From: Corylus avellana
Lineage: Eukaryota > Streptophyta > Magnoliopsida > Fagales > Betulaceae
Assembly (NCBI RefSeq): GCF_901000735.1
Contig: NC_081544.1
Span: forward strand, 34,857,235 to 34,921,234
Length of the DNA: 64,000 bases
Direction of reading: 5' to 3'
The position numbers and the translations under genes are program-made. The notes beneath the pieces are model-generated. The model did not search any database. It had not been told where the DNA came from and worked only from the letters and a program-made list of their open reading frames with translations. Below, piece by piece: positions 35,101 through 47,092 of this stretch (positions are counted from its first letter, which is position 1; each line of letters opens with the position of its first letter).

Positions 35101-37039
35101 AGAAATTTGTCAAAGCTGTAAATCAAATTGGCTTTGATAGTAAGTACGGTATAAGCTCCAGTCATAGAGTTTATTTATACAACATGTGAATTAAAAAAAA
35201 AAAAAAAAGAACAAATATCAAGTTGGATTGTTACTGTTTATAGGTCTTTATATGGTCGTCAATCACATAGCTGCTCTGCTATCTTTATCTTTGCTTCAAC
35301 AGAGTCATCACATATAGTTTCTGTTTGGCAGAGGTTGGCCCCAAAAAAATACTCGACTTGATGAATGTGCCATGGTTGACTAGAGAAAATGTTGCTAGTC
35401 ATTTGCAGGTAGATCCCTCGCTCTTTAACTCTTGGTCCTGACAATGGCTGAAAGTCATTATCAAGTAGGCTTTTCACAACTCACTGCTTTTCCTAATGGT
35501 GCTATAGTTGCCAAGAATTTCTGGAAGTACTAACTTATATATGTGCACAACTCACTGCTTTTCCTACTGGTGCTATAGTTGCCAAGAATTTCTGGAAGTA
35601 CTAACTTATGTGTGTGTGTTTGGTTCATTAGTCATATGTATATGATGACAAACTTTGACAGTTCTATATATCTGATTTTTTGGAAATATATGTGTGTAAA
35701 GAAAATGAGTGTCGCATCCCTCTTTTGGATATACAATCAAATTTTATGACCATTTTTGTTTTACATATGCTGAAATCTTGATTGAAATTCTATCTTGTTT
35801 CATCGCATCTCCAATTTTAAGGCAGTTCCGTCTCTAGTTTCACATAAACTTTAGCAACCCTTCCACCTCTAGCACTATTCAGTTATACAGCAAACACAGA
35901 TACGTATTGAATTAAACACATGAACTCTTTTCTTATTAGAAGATGGTCAAAATGATAGAGGAAAGTGTTATGTGATGGTCAATCATTTCGAACATAGTGG
36001 GATTTTCATTTAGAAATGTTTGTTTTTGCAGAAGTACCGCCTCTACTTGAGTCGGTTGCAGAAAGAAAATGACCTGAAAGCTTCTTTGGGTGGGATAAAG
36101 CTATCAGATTTGCCTTCGAAGGATCCTGCTGGAAGTTTTGGCCTTCAGAGTTCAATCAACGGGAACCAAAATGACGTTCCCAATGGCAGATACCAATTTT
36201 CTGGCGATAACTTCTTTGCTCAGGATGTGGATAGCAAAAACCATGAAGGTGATTTAAAGAGAGTTGTTTCAGAGACCAAAAGAACCTTGACTGCTGATCT
36301 TCCTGATCCTCAGGACATGAGGACACAGATGAGTTTTGATCATTCTTTTGGATCCCTGGATTCAGAAGTGAACTTTGCTGCCATCCCAGCACCGTACTCG
36401 TGGAGCAAAGCTCCTGAAAATCAATTCAAAGAAGAACATAAGCCACTTCTTCAGTTGGAAGATGGCTTTAGCCAGCTGCCGCCGTCTGGTATACACAATC
36501 ACATCCAAATTGATGATCCATTACAATCTGCTTCATCAATTACCTCCGGGCTTTCTATGACAGGAAGAGAAATATGTGGCCCTGAAAAAATTAAACCTTT
36601 ATATCCTCAGTACAGTAGCAATCATATGAGCATTCTCAGTCCAAAGGAAAGTGCATTCGACAGTTTTCCTGTTCAATCCAAGAGCCAAATGGTAAAGCAT
36701 CAATCTTTTGAGCCCATTTCCACTGCAATATCAAGCATGAAACCGCAGGGCTTCAATCTGAGTTGCATTACTGACTTTGAGTCTTGCCAACGAAACCTGA
36801 TATCAGCAACTGACTCAACTTTTGAGCCATTCAATGAGGACCTGACAGTTTGTTGGCTTGAAGGTGATTGCCACAGCATGAATTTTGGTCTCCCTAATGT
36901 AGAGTTTACTGACTACATTGATCCAGGCTTCATCGCCGAATTCCCTATCTATTTGTGTGACACACTGACTTCGGACACTGAGTGTCCCTTTGACCCACCG
37001 GAGTATTCTATAGTTGATCAAGGTCTATTTTTATCGTGA
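32160..37039 (+). CDS. Type-B response regulator, ARR11-like
   Basis: Five exons (32160-32307, 34485-34637, 34759-35139, 35332-35408, 36032-37039), GT-AG with matching phases, give 588 residues. The receiver domain (about 24-140) has the acidic pair at 30-31, phospho-acceptor Asp76 in [11 protein letters not shown], and Lys125 in LLKPIRM. A GARP/Myb-like DNA-binding domain (about 200-262) contains [15 protein letters not shown] and ends in [20 protein letters not shown]. The rest is the usual long, Gln/Ser-rich, acidic activation region. Type-B regulators receive phosphate from histidine kinases through phosphotransfer proteins and switch on cytokinin-response genes in the nucleus. The N-terminus and the phrase [19 protein letters not shown] best fit ARR11 (At1g67710). 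Intron 1 is 2.2 kb and holds a retroelement trace; intron 4 holds a 71-bp tandem duplication. No lesion is seen. Confidence 0.93.
33815..33826 (-). mobile_element. Initiator-Met primer-binding site, LTR element remnant in ARR11 intron 1
   Basis: On the minus strand the sequence reads TGGTATCAGAGC, the standard plant retrotransposon primer-binding site complementary to initiator methionine tRNA. It is preceded, two bases away, by a CA dinucleotide, the normal end of a 5' LTR. This implies an LTR lying at higher coordinates from about 33829 and internal sequence at lower coordinates. No gag or pol frame is present and I could not find the second LTR, so it is a small, TRIM-like or badly eroded element inside the intron. 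Confidence 0.5.
35475..35616. repeat. 71-bp tandem duplication in ARR11 intron 4
   Basis: Two almost identical units start at 35475 and 35546 (cacaactcactgcttttcct in both, then the same ggtgctatagttgccaagaa). They differ at about one position in the first 60 bases and diverge only in the terminal tg/ta run. The high identity indicates a recent event. It is intronic and does not affect the coding sequence. Confidence 0.85.
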
Positions 37040-38469
37040 CCATGCTCTGCCCTTCTGCACATCTCGCAGGAAGAGAGGATCCTTTGTTCTTATGCAACCA
37101 ATATTACATGGACCACTTCCAACTTTATGGATTGGGATCTTATTTTCCTGACCAGTTTCCTTGGATGTTGTAACTTGTATAATAGGAGTGGTGTCGAACT
37201 TTTAGCATAATAAGTTTGCTTGTTGAAGTTGAGTTCTTAACATGCATCAAGCATTAGGAGTTTTCTGTATGTATGTATGATTAAGACAAAAAACACAAAA
37301 AAAATTCAAGTCCATGTACAAAAAGGTCATTATCTATGCAGAGCAGTGGATCGCAAAATTAAACAAAACAACATTAACAACTCTTCCCAAAACTAGGTCG
37401 CGATCTTGTTCGGATGAAGCTACTAAGTTGTTTGGACAACCATCGCGATGAAACTTCAATGAATACTTCTGTTCGAACAAGGTTTGACAGGTCTTTCAAC
37501 CGGATATCTCGAACTTATTATTTGTTCGAACGAGGTGCGACCATCATACTAATTGAATGCCTCACGTCTTAAAATGATTTCAGGGCATTCACGTCTTAAA
37601 ATGGTTTCGGGTTGGACACGCCATTCGTTTGCCATTCCGAGCTAGACTCTTGAGAACTACTTCTAAAGTTCATCAAACTCAACTTGGTCTGCATCAAGCT
37701 ATCTAGGGGACTATATGGGCACAAACGTCATTTTCCTTTTCAAATTCTGAGAACAAAAAACAAAAAGCAAGTTTTCTTATGTACAAAAAAAAAAAAAAAA
37801 AGACCAGTATTACCCTTGTAGACAGCTGATTTTTATTATTTGGTCTCTGCGGATTCTAGTCCACTAATCATACCACTCTACTGCTGGCATTGCAAAGTAC
37901 AGAACTGGTCCCCATCCTGGCATACTCACCTCTGAATTTCAAATAAGCCAGTGGCTGGTTTTTGCACTTTCCAAGCAACCCCTTTTTTATGCCCAAATAA
38001 TTCTGAGAATTCAGTCAGGATGTAGCTTTTAGTTGGTTGGGACCAAAGTTTTGGGTCACATGGTAATATAGACATTTTATCTTAATTCAAGGTTAAGCAC
38101 TAATAATTACCATAAACTAAAATTAATTGCACATGCTACCAACCCAAACAAGCACCAATGCTAGTCTCATTACAAATATGCTTGAACTAATCTACCTCCA
38201 AAACTCATCTCCTACACGTCTACAAAAGGAAACAAGCACTGCTGCACTGGAAAAAAAAAAAGAAAGAAATAAACTGCTACAAAATTTTACTCCGCTTTGA
38301 TGTTAAAAGAAGCTCTCAACACAAAAATCCCATTGCCATCACAAGATTAATACTCTCTTCATAATGTGTAATTAATTACAAGAAGGCTGTCACCAGCTGG
38401 ACAATCGGAACTCTAACACAGAAGTTCACACATGCTTATATGAAACATCTTGCTCTCTTCTGTAGGCAC
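37040..38469. other. Intergenic; 3' UTRs of two convergent genes and a short repeat
   Basis: ARR11-like (plus) and the WVD2-like gene (minus) converge here. The first 170 bases are probably the ARR11 3' UTR. At 37390-37640 there is a non-coding stretch containing two ttcgaac palindromes (near 37473 and 37523) and a 27-bp tandem pair with cacgtcttaaaatg (from about 37563 and 37590). No gene is seen. Confidence 0.5.
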
Positions 38470-41400
38470 TTAATGCTGAATATTTGGAGAAGCATTCTCA
38501 TGCGCATTGTTCTTAGGAAGTGAAGTGATTGAACGAATTGCGGTTTGATTAACTTTTTCCGTCACATGCTTAGAGTTAGAGCTATCGTTTCTGCCTGATG
38601 GCCTCCGAGGAGGCCGAGAGCTTGAGTCCCTGACTGTGCTGAGAGTTGGCTTTCTTTCAAGTTTTGGTGGTTGAGGTGGTGTCACTGGATTCTGCAAGAC
38701 ATGAATGATCGTTTCTTTTTCTTTTCAGTGACTGATTGGATAAACATCTAATAAAAATTCACTCACAAAACTTGGCCTCTATGCCCTCCCTAAAATAGAA
38801 AGGTAAGAAAAACAAATACTATGACAAGATCCAAAAGTTTAAAAACCATTTGAGGAGGGTGTCTGTGGAGAAAGAGCCTGTCATGCCCCAAACCCCAAAT
38901 GGTCGTGCTGCATGTTAAAAATATTCAATATATGAAAGCTGTATCTCTCTACCCACCAGAAACAAATAGTATAGAAAGAAAGAATGAGATATAAAACGGA
39001 ACAATAGAGACCATCCAAACTGACACAATAGGCTGATATCGATATAAGAAACCTGTATTTCTCCGGTCTCCACCCACCAGAAACAACTAGCATAAAAAGA
39101 ACTGACAAAGTAGCAACCATCCGAACTGACATAATAGGCTAATATAACAAACCATCCTTGAGTTCACATTTTTACAGTGCTCAGTACCTCTCAATATAAA
39201 CTGATAGCAGAACCTTTCCAGATATTAAAGAGGCATTTACGGCATATTTAATGTATGTTTTAAACCCAATACAGAAATTCTGCATCATAGAGAGCCAAAT
39301 TAAGAAGATACATATTACCTTCTTCAGGGGGCTACTATGCAATTGTGATCCATGATTTGAATCTTCATTCCGTTTGGCTTTAAAGTCACTGCTCTGTTGC
39401 AATTTTTCAATTTCAAATCGTGCTTTCTCCTGCATAAAATTGAGAGAAAAAAAAAATTTAAGAGTATTGGAAAACATAAATGACCCTGAAGTCATGTGTT
39501 ATAGGCTAAGGCTTACAACAAATCAACAGGGCAACTCATGCAATAATCCCCCAGTCAATTCACATAGTTGGACCCCTCAACGCATATCTGCATTTTTTTT
39601 TGTTAGCCCCTCAATACATCATTTCTTATTCACTCTTTCTTTCCTTTTTTTCTTTCTTTTTTTTTTTTTCTTTTTCTTTTTTCTTTTCTTTTTCTGTAGA
39701 GACTTCAAACCACCTAGCTAACACTGTAGTAACATTATACGGTTAACCTTAGGTTTTGATTGCAGCTGCACTTTTTCTGCCTCCTTGGCATTTAGTTTCT
39801 CTTCCAGCTTCTGAAAGAACTGGCATAGTAAATGCAAAAAGATATGTAAGTGTTGACACAATTATAAATCATGACATGACAAGGAGTCAACAAAAACTAC
39901 TGGATTATGCTTGCCTCTTTACGTTTTGCTGCTCTTTCTTCACTCCTGAAAGTAAATGGAGAGGATACAGTAGGAGATCGTGCCTTGATTCCACTTATAG
40001 TTGAGGATTTTGAGTAGCTGCCACACAAACATTTTATGAGAATAATCTACAAGTTTCCTCAATGAAAACGTTACAAAATACCTCTCTATCCTGGTAACTA
40101 TCCATTTTAGTTCCATTTTAGTTCCCTCTGCAAATCAATTAATATATTTATCAAGTATAAACATGACATTCGATCAAGTATTAGCACGATACTATCTAAA
40201 ATTTTCATATATATATATAGTGTCTTTGTAACATGAAATTTTAAATTTTAGGTCCCATTTGAAATGACATCGGGAAAGGAGCGTACCAATGAAAGTTATT
40301 CTTAATATCATTTAGAATATGCGTAGGATAATGCAATGGTTGACCATTTTCTACAGTGAGTTCTGTGGTCAGTAAAAATGTAAGTGATAAGATTGCACCA
40401 TGGTCGAAACCTAGGGAACTAATTTAGTAATAAAAATGGTGAAATAAATTGGTTAAATATAACAGTGCTCCATGTGCAATAAATGAGATCAATGTGCTAA
40501 ATTGACTAGCTTCTGAAAAGCAAATTAGCAAAAGCAGGATAACTTTAGGTGGTAATCCAATGACGTACAAACATGAACCATTAAAGTGATTCATGCCACA
40601 AAAAAAAACCCCTTACTCCATAGAGAGAGAGTGCCCTTTCCCCTCCCCTGCTATTCCTCCTGAAACTGACTTGTTAAGTAGTGTTCTAGTCCTGTAGTTG
40701 ACAATTATATAATCCGGTCAGTGTAAGGAGCAGAGAATTTGTGGGCATGTAGCAAGATGGAAAGTTTTTTTTTAAAAAAAAAAAAAAAAAAATTGAGATA
40801 CTGGCAAAATACCTTCGATCTTCTGACTGGGGCTTTACTGAGGGTTGCTTTATTAACTTATTACCAGATGCCTGCTGTGTGCAAGAACTCTTCTTAGGCA
40901 TGTTAACAGATCTTTCCTCGTAAAAATAACACTCAGAGGTGTCCAAAAGGAAACAGGGTGAATGATGGATAAATTAAAAGTACGTGAATAACAGAAGTAA
41001 ATACCCAAGTCGAAGTTCGTAAGGGAGTTAAACTGTCTTGGGATGTGTTGAATAAAGTTGTATCAATTCTTGTGCTTCCAACCTCTTGAATAATTCGAGG
41101 TGGTGTTTTACGGGTTTTGCCAGTAGAAGAAGCAAAATTGATTGACATGTGAACTGATTTTACAGTCAATCTCTTTTTGTCAGCTAGGTCTCCTGCTGTC
41201 CTCTTACTCTCTGCAGCACCACTATTTCCGTTGTGGAGTCGCTTAGCAGTCATTCGTTTGGCAGGAGAGAATGGGAGCTTGGGTGCTCTTCTTTGAGTTG
41301 ATAACTTCAAAGAAGAATCCACTTGTCTTTTCTTGCTTGGTGAAGCCAGAATCTCCTTACTGGCAGATTGCTGCAATATAAATAAGAAAGTGGTAGATGA

Positions 41401-42800
41401 GTGGTGTTAGATAGAGTACACATACTACAAACAAGAAACAAAGCATAACTCAACAACCTTATTGAGTTTCTTCTCCTCTTGGGCGACCAAAATCTTTTGG
41501 TGGTCTTCAACTTTTTCAATTTGTTTTGAATTTTCAAGCAGAGTAGGATCATCCACCATATAAACATCTTCGTCTGCTTCCACCTTCGTAGTTTCCAGTT
41601 CTCCAATATTAGGATTACACCCATTCACGCCAGCAGAATAATCGACTGCAGTATTAGGGGCATCATCCTCATGTGGTTCATCAATGGACTGTTGGCCTTC
41701 TGCTTTCACCAACTCTGAATCCATGAAAGAGTCATCATGATGTTTGTCCCTAGTCTCTGGCTCAAAAACATTAGGAGCTGCTGCATTTGATTCCTCAATC
41801 AATTCTGCTGCTCTCTCTGCAGCTTTTTTCTTGTAATGAGCTTCAAAATAGGCTTTCTTCTGAGCAACAGAACCTGGCTTAGAAAATTTCACAACTTCTT
41901 CCAAGTAACGATTGTGAGAGAAGGTTGACCATTTCTCCCAGGCCAAGGATTCTGACATAAACCTCCCAAAAGAGATTGATTCTCCTAGAGCACGAATGGG
42001 GTCACCCTGCAATTAAAATTAATTAATTTTCTCAGGAAGTCCTAAAATAAAGTAGATATATGTGCAAAGACAAATTAAGGGAAAAAAAAAATGCTAGATA
42101 CCCGTGACATTTAAATCCCATCAATTGCTTGCTACTGTATGTGGTGATGCAGGATAGTAGAAACTAAAGAATTTTTCCAGAGAAGAGCCATGAAACGGTA
42201 ATTAACAATGAAACGCCAAAGAATATATATTACAACAAAAGCCTGTCCAGAGCCTCATTGGTGGAGTGTATGCTAGACAGGAAAGGAAAAAATGCACATA
42301 ATTGTGATTTGGGAACACAAAAGAGAACCAGAAATTTACATTGGTTCTTGGATTAAAGAAGGAAGAGGAAAGTGGTTATTGCTTAACAGTGGCTTCCTTT
42401 ATTAAGCATTTGGAAGCATTTCCTCTCCACTCCTCTCTCATTCTTTCCCGAGAACCAAACAGGAAGTCCGTAACCAACCAGAAACGGGACGACAAGAAAA
42501 GTTGGGTATTTTAAAAACAGTCATAGGCCCATAGTAACCTCAACCCGTTTACAAGCTCCCCGTGTTCTCTCATTTTCAAACGTTTTCCCAGCACCCAAAC
42601 AGACCGTAACAAAAAAACAAAAGCAGTTACACTACTATAATCCATGAAGAATTACGTGAGACCCATTATCTGAACACCAAATAAGAGTCCAAAAAACAGA
42701 AACTTTCAAAAATCTTTCACACACTGACCTCTTTTTTGGCTTCACTGGAACTATCAGAAGGGTGAGAGAATGATCTCACAAGGCACGGTGACTCACCCAT
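38470..42800 (-). CDS. TPX2-domain protein, WVD2-like 7
   Basis: Eight exons in transcript order (42729-42800, 41458-42006, 41005-41370, 40813-40931, 39915-40017, 39748-39819, 39319-39429, 38470-38691) give about 537 residues. Exon 4 could instead begin at 40916, five codons later and in frame. The N-terminal block GDPIRALGESISFGRFMSES, followed by LAWEKWSTFSHNRYLEEV, and then KKAYFEAHYKKKAAERAA are hallmarks of the WVD2-like 7 branch. The TPX2 motif spans SPFTFRSEERAAKRKE, FFQKLEEKLNAKEAEKV and EKARFEIEKLQQSSDFKAK over three exons. The protein should bind and bundle microtubules in the cytoplasm or spindle. Intron 5 uses a GC donor. The middle is rich in Lys/Ser/Pro and probably disordered. 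The start is the first ATG after a pyrimidine/purine-mixed leader; upstream initiation cannot be excluded. Confidence 0.87.
39820..39914 (-). other. GC-AG intron in the WVD2-like 7 gene
   Basis: The exon ends ...AAACGTAAAGAG and the intron starts GCAAGC (39914-39909 on the minus strand). The acceptor is TGCCAG just before TTCTTTCAG. Using the GC donor joins EERAAKRKE to FFQKLEEK in phase 0, as the TPX2 motif demands. The only nearby GT (AAAC|GTAAAG) would cut out RKE and put the next exon in the wrong phase. Confidence 0.8.
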
Positions 42801-44247
42801 GTCCTTGCTCTCACACAGAATGCCGCAATGAAAGCTTTTCTCCTTAATGCAAGACTGGTTTACTATATTCGCTTTAAATTTGAATCACAGGCTCCCCCCT
42901 CTGGTCCATTTCATGTTGGATCAGAAAAAAAAAGGAAGCTTTTTTGCTTGCCTTTTAATGTGTAGGCTTTATTTCATTTCCTTCATTTTCTTGGACAGTG
43001 ATTTCTTCTTTTCCTTTTTTTTTTTTTTTTTTTTAGGAAGTTTTTCCTCATATCAAAAAGTGCTAAGCTTTTGACATTTTGTATGTGAGTTGGACCCCAT
43101 GGTTTAGAAATTAATTAAAAGCATTTCCCAACGTCTATTTCTTTGATCGTCTCGTTAGGATTAATTATTGTGTTGCTTAATTAGATTTCTTTTAAAGATT
43201 TTTTTAAAAAAAACTATTAAAGGAGGGAAAAAAAAAAAATTGGGAGAGAGAAACCATTTTTTTTTAATACAAAAATTTCCTTCAAACACCGGAGAAAATA
43301 TCTTTCAACCCATTTAAAATAATATCAAGTATCTATAAACATTTAAAAAACACATTAAATTTATAAACACTTGACACTATTTTAAATGAGTTGAACAATA
43401 TTTCTTCCAGACCGGTTTAGAAAAAAATTTTATCTTTTTTTTTTTATTATTCAATTGGTGAGTGAATAGTACTCATTATTAATAGTAGTGAGTCATGCTC
43501 ACTCACTATTATTATTTTTTTTTTTCCCATCAAAGTGGTGAGGCAGAAAATTAGAATTTTTAGGCATTTTTACCAAATTATCTCACTAAAATAACCAAAA
43601 AATAGTTTTCGTAAGGCTGCAAATAATGCTCTAATAATTTTATTACTTAAATTGTTAAGTATCCGAACAAGAAAATATTAATAAAAATCTAAATCCAACA
43701 AATGAAGCCAATATTTATTGGTTTGGTTGATATTTGAATTTGAACCACCAAAGCCAGGCAGCCCCATTCTAATTATAGAGATTTTCCAACGGCCTTTGTC
43801 TCCAACAAGTGTGACTGATGTTGCTCTGTCAACATCCAAATTCCAAGATTTTGCTTCCATTTTTCTTTTCTCTATTTTCTTTCTGCTTTTGTTATGGGTT
43901 CGAACTTGGGCTTGGGCTTGGATTAGGTCGAGCATGGTTGGGTAAAACTCTACTCACATCTTACAACATAAAATTTTTTTCATAAAGAAATAGAAAAAGA
44001 GAAAGAAAAAAAAAAATTGTAATTTGGATTAATTTTAGTTAAACTGCCAAATTATCTCCAATAGGCAATAGCCAAAGGCCCAATTAAAACAGAACAGAGA
44101 ACTAAAACATATGCTAAAATCTTTTTTTAAAAAAAAATTGAGGTAAAAACTCTTCAAATAGGCAATCGATTATCTATAAATCCAAATCCTGCTCGAAGGA
44201 GAAAGTAAAAACAAACCTAAACGATATATATAAAATCATAGAAATTT
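42801..44247. other. Intergenic, no gene seen; small palindromic stretch
   Basis: This is the promoter side of the WVD2-like gene and the 3' flank of the heat-shock gene. Homopolymer T runs lie near 43018 and 43439. Near 43455-43515, gtgagtgaatagtactcatt and the later ctcactcactattatt form a small partly self-complementary structure, possibly a MITE remnant. No coding region is supported. Confidence 0.45.
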
Positions 44248-45085
44248 TCATTCAACATTGATATCCATAGTTTTTCCAGGGCTGCTAGGCTTAGCAATGG
44301 TTACATACAAAACCCCATCTTTCACCTCCGCCTTAATCTTCTCAAACTGAATATTCTCCGGCAAAGCAATCCTACAGCTGTATCTGCCATAGCTCTTGGC
44401 AGACCACTCCTCTTCCTCGCCATTGCCCTGGCCTTCCTTCTTCTCCAGCACCTTCTCAGCCTTCACAACCAGCATCTTATCCTCCACCCAGACCTTCACA
44501 TCCTCCTTGGTCATTCCAGGCATGTCAAACCTCATCTTGTACTCTGTCTCTCCCTCTTTGATCTCCCACGGCGTCCTTCCCTTGCCGTACCCTGCCCCCT
44601 CGCTCGGCAACGGCCACGGCCACCCGCCGGAGTAGGCGAACGGGTCCTCCATCATCCTATCCATCGTGTCCATCATCTGCTGCACCGTCCTTGCCGTTGG
44701 AAATCGGTCCCACAACCCTGCACAGTGCACCCACATAACAAAACAGAGAGAAGAAAAAAGAAAATTTCAGTACCCAATTATTTGTCATTTTTTTTATTAA
44801 TTTTGGATGAATGAATATTTGTCAAATTTCAGTACCTATGGGCGCGACTGGGTTGACTCGCTTCTTGGGGATGGATTGTTGGTGATTGCTGGGCCTCTGC
44901 AAATAGTCAAGATTGTCTCTGTTTTCCCCAGCTGCCATGGCGGCCCTGATGCTGTTCTGGCTTAGACCTCTGCCAATTGGTTTGAAAGAGTGGGGAAGCG
45001 TTGAACATAGAGGCTTTGAAGAGTTGCTGGTTCTCCCACATGGGAGAGGCAGAGAGAGACACAAGTTTGAGACAGCTTGAGACAT
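44248..45085 (-). CDS. Chloroplast small heat-shock protein (HSP21 class)
   Basis: Two exons, 44836-45085 and 44248-44717, joined by a GT-AG intron in phase 1, give 239 residues. The first 45-50 residues are Ser-rich and basic and look like a chloroplast transit peptide. They are followed by PKKRVNPVAPIGLWDRFPT and a Met-rich amphipathic helix (VQQMMDTMDRMMED) typical of plastid small heat-shock proteins. The alpha-crystallin domain includes PWEIKEGETEYKMRFDMPGM, VKVWVEDKMLVVKAE, the SYGRYSCRIALPENI strand and KAEVKDGVLYVTI. The protein is an ATP-independent chaperone that protects photosystem II and plastid transcription in heat stress. A GEEEE insertion in the crystallin loop and a PWPLPSEG linker are distinctive. 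Upstream heat-shock elements support heat induction. Confidence 0.93.
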
Positions 45086-45181
45086 TTCTACTTCTTTTTC
45101 CTGAGCTTCTAGGACGAGAACCTGAATGGGGATTGTGTTTAAGGTTTAGTAGATGTGGAGCCTGGAGCCTGGAAGCAAAGA

Positions 45182-45189
45182 ATATATAG
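45182..45189 (-). promoter_or_regulatory. TATA box of the small heat-shock protein gene
   Basis: CTATATAT on the minus strand lies about 100 bases upstream of the start codon, at normal distance for a plant transcript with a 60-70 base leader. Confidence 0.5.
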
Positions 45190-45257
45190 GTTTTATGTAC
45201 ATGGGATTCGGCGTTCGTTAATATATTATTTTAAGCCTTAAGGAAGAGTGTCGACGT

Positions 45258-45320
45258 TTCTAGAAAAGACACTGAGCTTCGAGGGGATTTTGGTTTCTCT
45301 CGAGCAATCCAGAAACCTTC
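45258..45320 (-). promoter_or_regulatory. Heat-shock elements
   Basis: ttctagaa at 45258-45265 is a perfect inverted GAA/TTC pair, and gaaaccttc at 45312-45320 is a second GAA/TTC array with one extra spacer base. They lie 70-130 bases upstream of the TATA box, the expected place for heat-shock-factor binding sites. Confidence 0.55.
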
Positions 45321-45868
45321 CATCGGATCAGGGAAAACCGGCAGACCGTTTACTTACACCGACATGAACAATTTGATAAGAGTTTCTGTTATCCCGTCAA
45401 CGACGGACCGTTTAATATTCTTCAAACGTCAATGTCCTTTTCATTATATAAGCCATATAATGAAATTATCTTAATTTGATGTAGCGTTATTGGTTATTAA
45501 CACCAGGGGTGGAACTAGACTTTTAGGTCAGGAGGATGAAGAAAAAAAAAATTAAGGGAATAAAAAATTAACTTTAGAAGAGTTATCTCATAACAACATA
45601 TATTTTTAAATTTTCTATTAGATGTATGAGTGCTCTAAAATGGTGAATAGAAAGGCATGTAGATTCAGAAATATATATATATATATATATGAAATAACAA
45701 ATGAGAGAAGGAAAAGTGTAGCGAGAGTTTTAATTTTTAATTATTTTTTTTTAAAGCTCTGTTTGCTTTGTGTTCTAGTGTTTTACTAGAAGTGTGGTTG
45801 TAATTAAATTTGAGAAAGCAAATTAGTAGCTATTCATGTGATTATATTAGGCATAATTATTGGAGAGG
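45321..45868. other. Intergenic, no gene seen
   Basis: AT-rich sequence with a TA tract near 45671-45690. No coding or RNA gene was recognised. Confidence 0.45.
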
Positions 45869-46150
45869 TACAAAAGATATTGGACCTTTCAAATATTTTT
45901 GGGATTTAGAAGCGGATACATCAACCAAGGGTATGTTCCTAAACACAACTATATGAAGTGGATACAAAAGATCTTGGACCTCTCAAATATTTTTGGGATT
46001 TATAAGTGGATACATTAGCCAAGGGTCTCTACCCAAATACAACTATATGAAGTGGATACAAAAGATCTTGGACCTCTCAACTATTTATGGAATTTAGAAG
46101 TGGATACATCAGCTAAGTGTCTATTCCTAAACACAACTATATTAAAGATT
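45869..46150. repeat. 94-bp tandem repeat, three copies
   Basis: Units start at 45869, 45963 and 46057, exactly 94 bases apart. Each begins tacaaaagat, then ttggacct, caaatattt (caactattt in the third), ggatacat and ends in acaactata. Identity is about 85-90% by eye. No function is apparent. Confidence 0.85.
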
Positions 46151-47055
46151 TCATTATCTTGGTTGTATTACAAAATTATACTCCTGTAATAATACGTCAC
46201 TGATACAGAAAAACAGTAAAATGTTGCATTTTCAATCAGTCAATTGCATCCTATACAGAGGTGGCGCAAGTCTAGAGCTGAAAGTGACAATTCCCACCAA
46301 AAAAAAAAAAAAAAAAAAAATTGGAGAAAACAATTCTCCAACTTGAAGGGTATTTTCGGTTCTTCATAAAGAAAGAGGGAGTAAAATCAAAAGAAAAAAT
46401 TTGAGGGGAGACAAAAACATTATTTTGGAGGGACAAATTTATAAAAATAACATATTTTAAGGGAAAAATTGAAACTTTTGAAAGGACATTCATCTCCGCC
46501 CCCCTGATTAACACAGATATTCGGAGCAAAAGAAAATCAATAATAATTTGTTTTAATTTTTTTAAACCATAAACTCATCTCAAATTACAACATATTAGAA
46601 CTTCTAACCGAACTAAATTTTATATATGAAATTTAGTGTCATTACACATATCAAACTGCTCTTGTTTCAATGTTACTCTCAAAAGTTGTCACAAGCCATG
46701 TATATGCAAACATGTGTAGCTGACTTAGCACACGCCATCTCATCAAAAGATGGAGGCCTCCTACTAGCATTATGAACAGTAGATATGTATACGGTCGTCC
46801 TCAATCGCATCTTGGTAAGTGGTAGCATTTGTAAATTTCTTACAACTTTATAAATAAATATTGTGGGAGTCTACGACTCAAGAAGTTTAAATCTATTGAC
46901 CTTAGTCGTGTGTGTGTGATGTGAGCTCTGTTTTCTTTTTCTTTTTTCAAAATTATCCTTTCTAGTGCTTGTAAAACAACTGGTTTTCACAAAAACCGTT
47001 TTGCAAGTCCCACATTTTAGAGAGAGATTTTATACATAATAGTAAAATCAAATTC

Positions 47056-47092
<37 letters not shown>

